From Rhodanobacteraceae bacterium (GTDB lineage Bacteria; Pseudomonadota; Gammaproteobacteria; Xanthomonadales; Rhodanobacteraceae), in the NCBI GenBank assembly GCA_004299555.1, contig SCQU01000017.1:57333-121332 (forward strand): a DNA stretch of 64,000 nucleotides. Reading direction: 5' to 3'. This document shows, piece after piece, positions 62,972-64,000 of this stretch; within the stretch, counting starts at the first letter, position 1, and every line of letters starts with the position of its first letter. A program made the translations under genes and the position numbers. The notes under the pieces were generated by a model. The model was not told where the DNA came from. It was given only the letters and a program-made list of their open reading frames with translations, and made no database searches.

Positions 62972-63997
62972 ATGAAGCTGATCATCCAGATTCCCTGCCT
63001 CAACGAGGCCGCGACCTTGGGAGCCGCGCTGGCGACGTTGCCACGCACGGTCGCCGGGTTCGATACGGTCGAATGGCTGGTGATCGATGACGGCTCGACC
63101 GACCACACGGGCGAGCTTGCGCTTGAACTCGGCGTTGATCACGTGGTACGGCACCCGGTGAATCGCGGCCTCGCGACCGCCTTCATGACCGGCATCGACA
63201 CCGCCTTGCAACACGGGGCCGACGTGATCGTCAACACCGATGCCGACAACCAATACGAAGCCGCCGACATCCCGCTGCTGGTGCAGCCCATCCTCGAGCA
63301 TCGCGCCGACATGGTGATCGGCGCGCGCCCCATCGCGCAAACCGAACACTTCAGTTCGATCAAGAAGTTCCTGCAACGCTTCGGCAGCTGGGCCGTGCGT
63401 TTGGCCAGCAGTACCGATGTGGCTGATGCGCCGAGCGGCTTTCGCGCCATGACGCGCGAGACCGCGATGCGCCTGAACGTGTTCAATGCCTATACCTACA
63501 CGCTCGAAACCATCATCCAGGCCGGCTTGAGCAATCTTGCCGTGGTATCGGTGCCGATCCGCACCAACCCGGACCTGCGTCCCTCACGGTTGGTGAAAAG
63601 CATCCCCAACTACGTCAAACGTTCGCTGGTGACGATCCTGCGCGTGTTCGTGATTTACCGGCCCCTGACCTTGTTCATGTGGATTAGTGCCGGCTTGGGC
63701 ACGCTCGGCATCGCGATCGGACTCCGGTATATGGTCTTCTATTTCCACCATCACGGTGGAGGGCATGTTCAGTCACTGATCCTGGCAGCGGTGTGTGTGA
63801 TGCTCGCCGCGGTGTCGCTCATGATCGGGCTGATCGCCGACCTGATTGCGACCAACCGCAAACTCCTCGAGCAGATCGACTGTAAGCGTCAGCCGATGGC
63901 ATCTTGCGACGCGTTGGCCTGGTGCGCTACGCGATGGGCAGCAGGGTGTCGATGTCGCGAGCTTGGGTGGTCGGCAGCCGCGTCAGCACGTCGGTGA
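62972..63997 (+). pseudogene. GT2 glycosyltransferase, 3' end replaced by an IS66 insertion
   Basis: A polyprenyl-phosphate sugar transferase of the DPM/GT2 type. It starts 'KLIIQIPCLNEAATLGAALATLP', then 'LVIDDGSTDHTGELALELG', 'NTDADNQYEAADIPLLVQPILE' (DxD), 'DAPSGFRAMTRETAMRLN'. Two C-terminal hydrophobic helices follow (about 222-245 and 262-285). Family-like sequence ends at 'ATNRKLLEQID' (base 63880). The next codons (C K R Q P M ...) come from the terminus of an IS66-like element and run on to TGA 63997, giving a foreign tail of about 38 residues. Only the last few native residues may be missing, so the protein could still be active. It follows acetoacetyl-CoA synthetase by 30 bases. 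Confidence 0.7.
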
Positions 63998-64000
63998 GCC
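63882..64000 (-). mobile_element. IS66-family element, one end (continues beyond the window)
   Basis: The junction with the GT2 gene is GTAAGCGTCAG at 63882, and IS66-family ends typically start GTAA. Forty-five bases further, the minus strand carries the end of a transposase gene. The direction fits an element whose transposase 3' end faces this terminus. The other end and the target duplication are outside the window. Confidence 0.7.
63927..64000 (-). CDS. tnpC: IS66-type transposase, C-terminal end (partial)
   Basis: On the minus strand the last 24 codons in the window read LTDVLTRLPTTQARDIDTLLP followed by two residues and TAG at 63929-63927. IS66 TnpC proteins end with this type of 'L.DVLTRLP......I..LLP' tail, after the catalytic domain. 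The rest is outside the window, so intactness cannot be judged. Confidence 0.7.
   Translation of the reverse strand, partial: LTDVLTRLPTTQARDIDTLLPIA

Overview
The window looks like a GC-rich gammaproteobacterial chromosome, most likely Xanthomonadales (Rhodanobacteraceae or Xanthomonadaceae). It carries an integrated conjugative element on the left (about 1-31490) and core chromosome on the right (about 31490-64000). The taxonomic call is inference from gene content (trpE near rpe, djlA, long-form purC, S1/P1 nuclease, PdsS/PdsR-like two-component pair, split etf genes) and from dispersed 'GGGGATGGCCTTTC' and 'CCCTCTCCC...GGGAGAGGG' intergenic repeats. Those repeats occur many times right of 37 kb and were not seen in the element.

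Conjugative element. At 1-3751 is the end of a VirB-type type IV secretion operon: the 3' end of virB10, then virB11, virD4 and an LPD7-domain protein. At 25310-31344 is the mobilisation, maintenance and integration block: MOBP-type relaxase, MobC-like accessory protein, an oriT with an IncP/VirD2-like nick sequence (TATCCTG/C), a KorB/ParB-like protein, ParA/IncC, two small proteins, an AlpA-like regulator, three 20-bp tandem repeats and a P4-type tyrosine integrase. An imperfect 15-bp repeat at 31402-31489 marks the probable chromosomal junction.

Cargo. Between the two backbone blocks (about 3870-25250) lies the most unusual part of the window. A leftward set of seven genes encodes a response regulator, a CusS/CzcS-like sensor kinase, a TonB-dependent receptor, a PstS-like periplasmic binding protein, a YncE-like beta-propeller, a secreted protein with two ThuA/amidotransferase-like domains, and a secreted protein with two PstS-like domains. 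Most junctions are 4-bp GTGA/ATGA overlaps. Facing away from it are a secreted protein with two Cache-like domains fused to a beta-propeller, a second beta-propeller and an MFS permease, then a cytochrome b561 remnant and a large convergent TonB-dependent receptor. A similar AT-rich motif (CCTGAA..AAATTTT..AGA) lies upstream of both receptor genes and of the divergent operon. I read this as a regulated outer-membrane uptake and sensing island for an unidentified ligand, perhaps a metal complex or a cofactor. It has no ABC permease or ATPase. The right flank of the cargo is decayed: an IS110-type transposase remnant abuts a truncated umuC.

Chromosome. 31551-44869 holds a lipoprotein aminopeptidase, a DUF2249 protein, an FmdE-like protein, trpE, a histidine kinase/response regulator pair of the 'proteobacterial dedicated sortase' type without its sortase, rpe, djlA, purC, a DUF962 membrane protein, an S1/P1 nuclease and gap. 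44943-54244 holds an amidase, ETF-ubiquinone oxidoreductase, a three-gene group of two ATP-grasp proteins flanking an ICMT-like membrane methyltransferase, an MFS transporter, and etfB/etfA. 54255-60798 is a surface-glycan cluster: two GT4 glycosyltransferases, a flippase and three methyltransferases. Acetoacetyl-CoA synthetase follows, then a GT2 glycosyltransferase cut at its 3' end by an IS66-type element that runs off the window.
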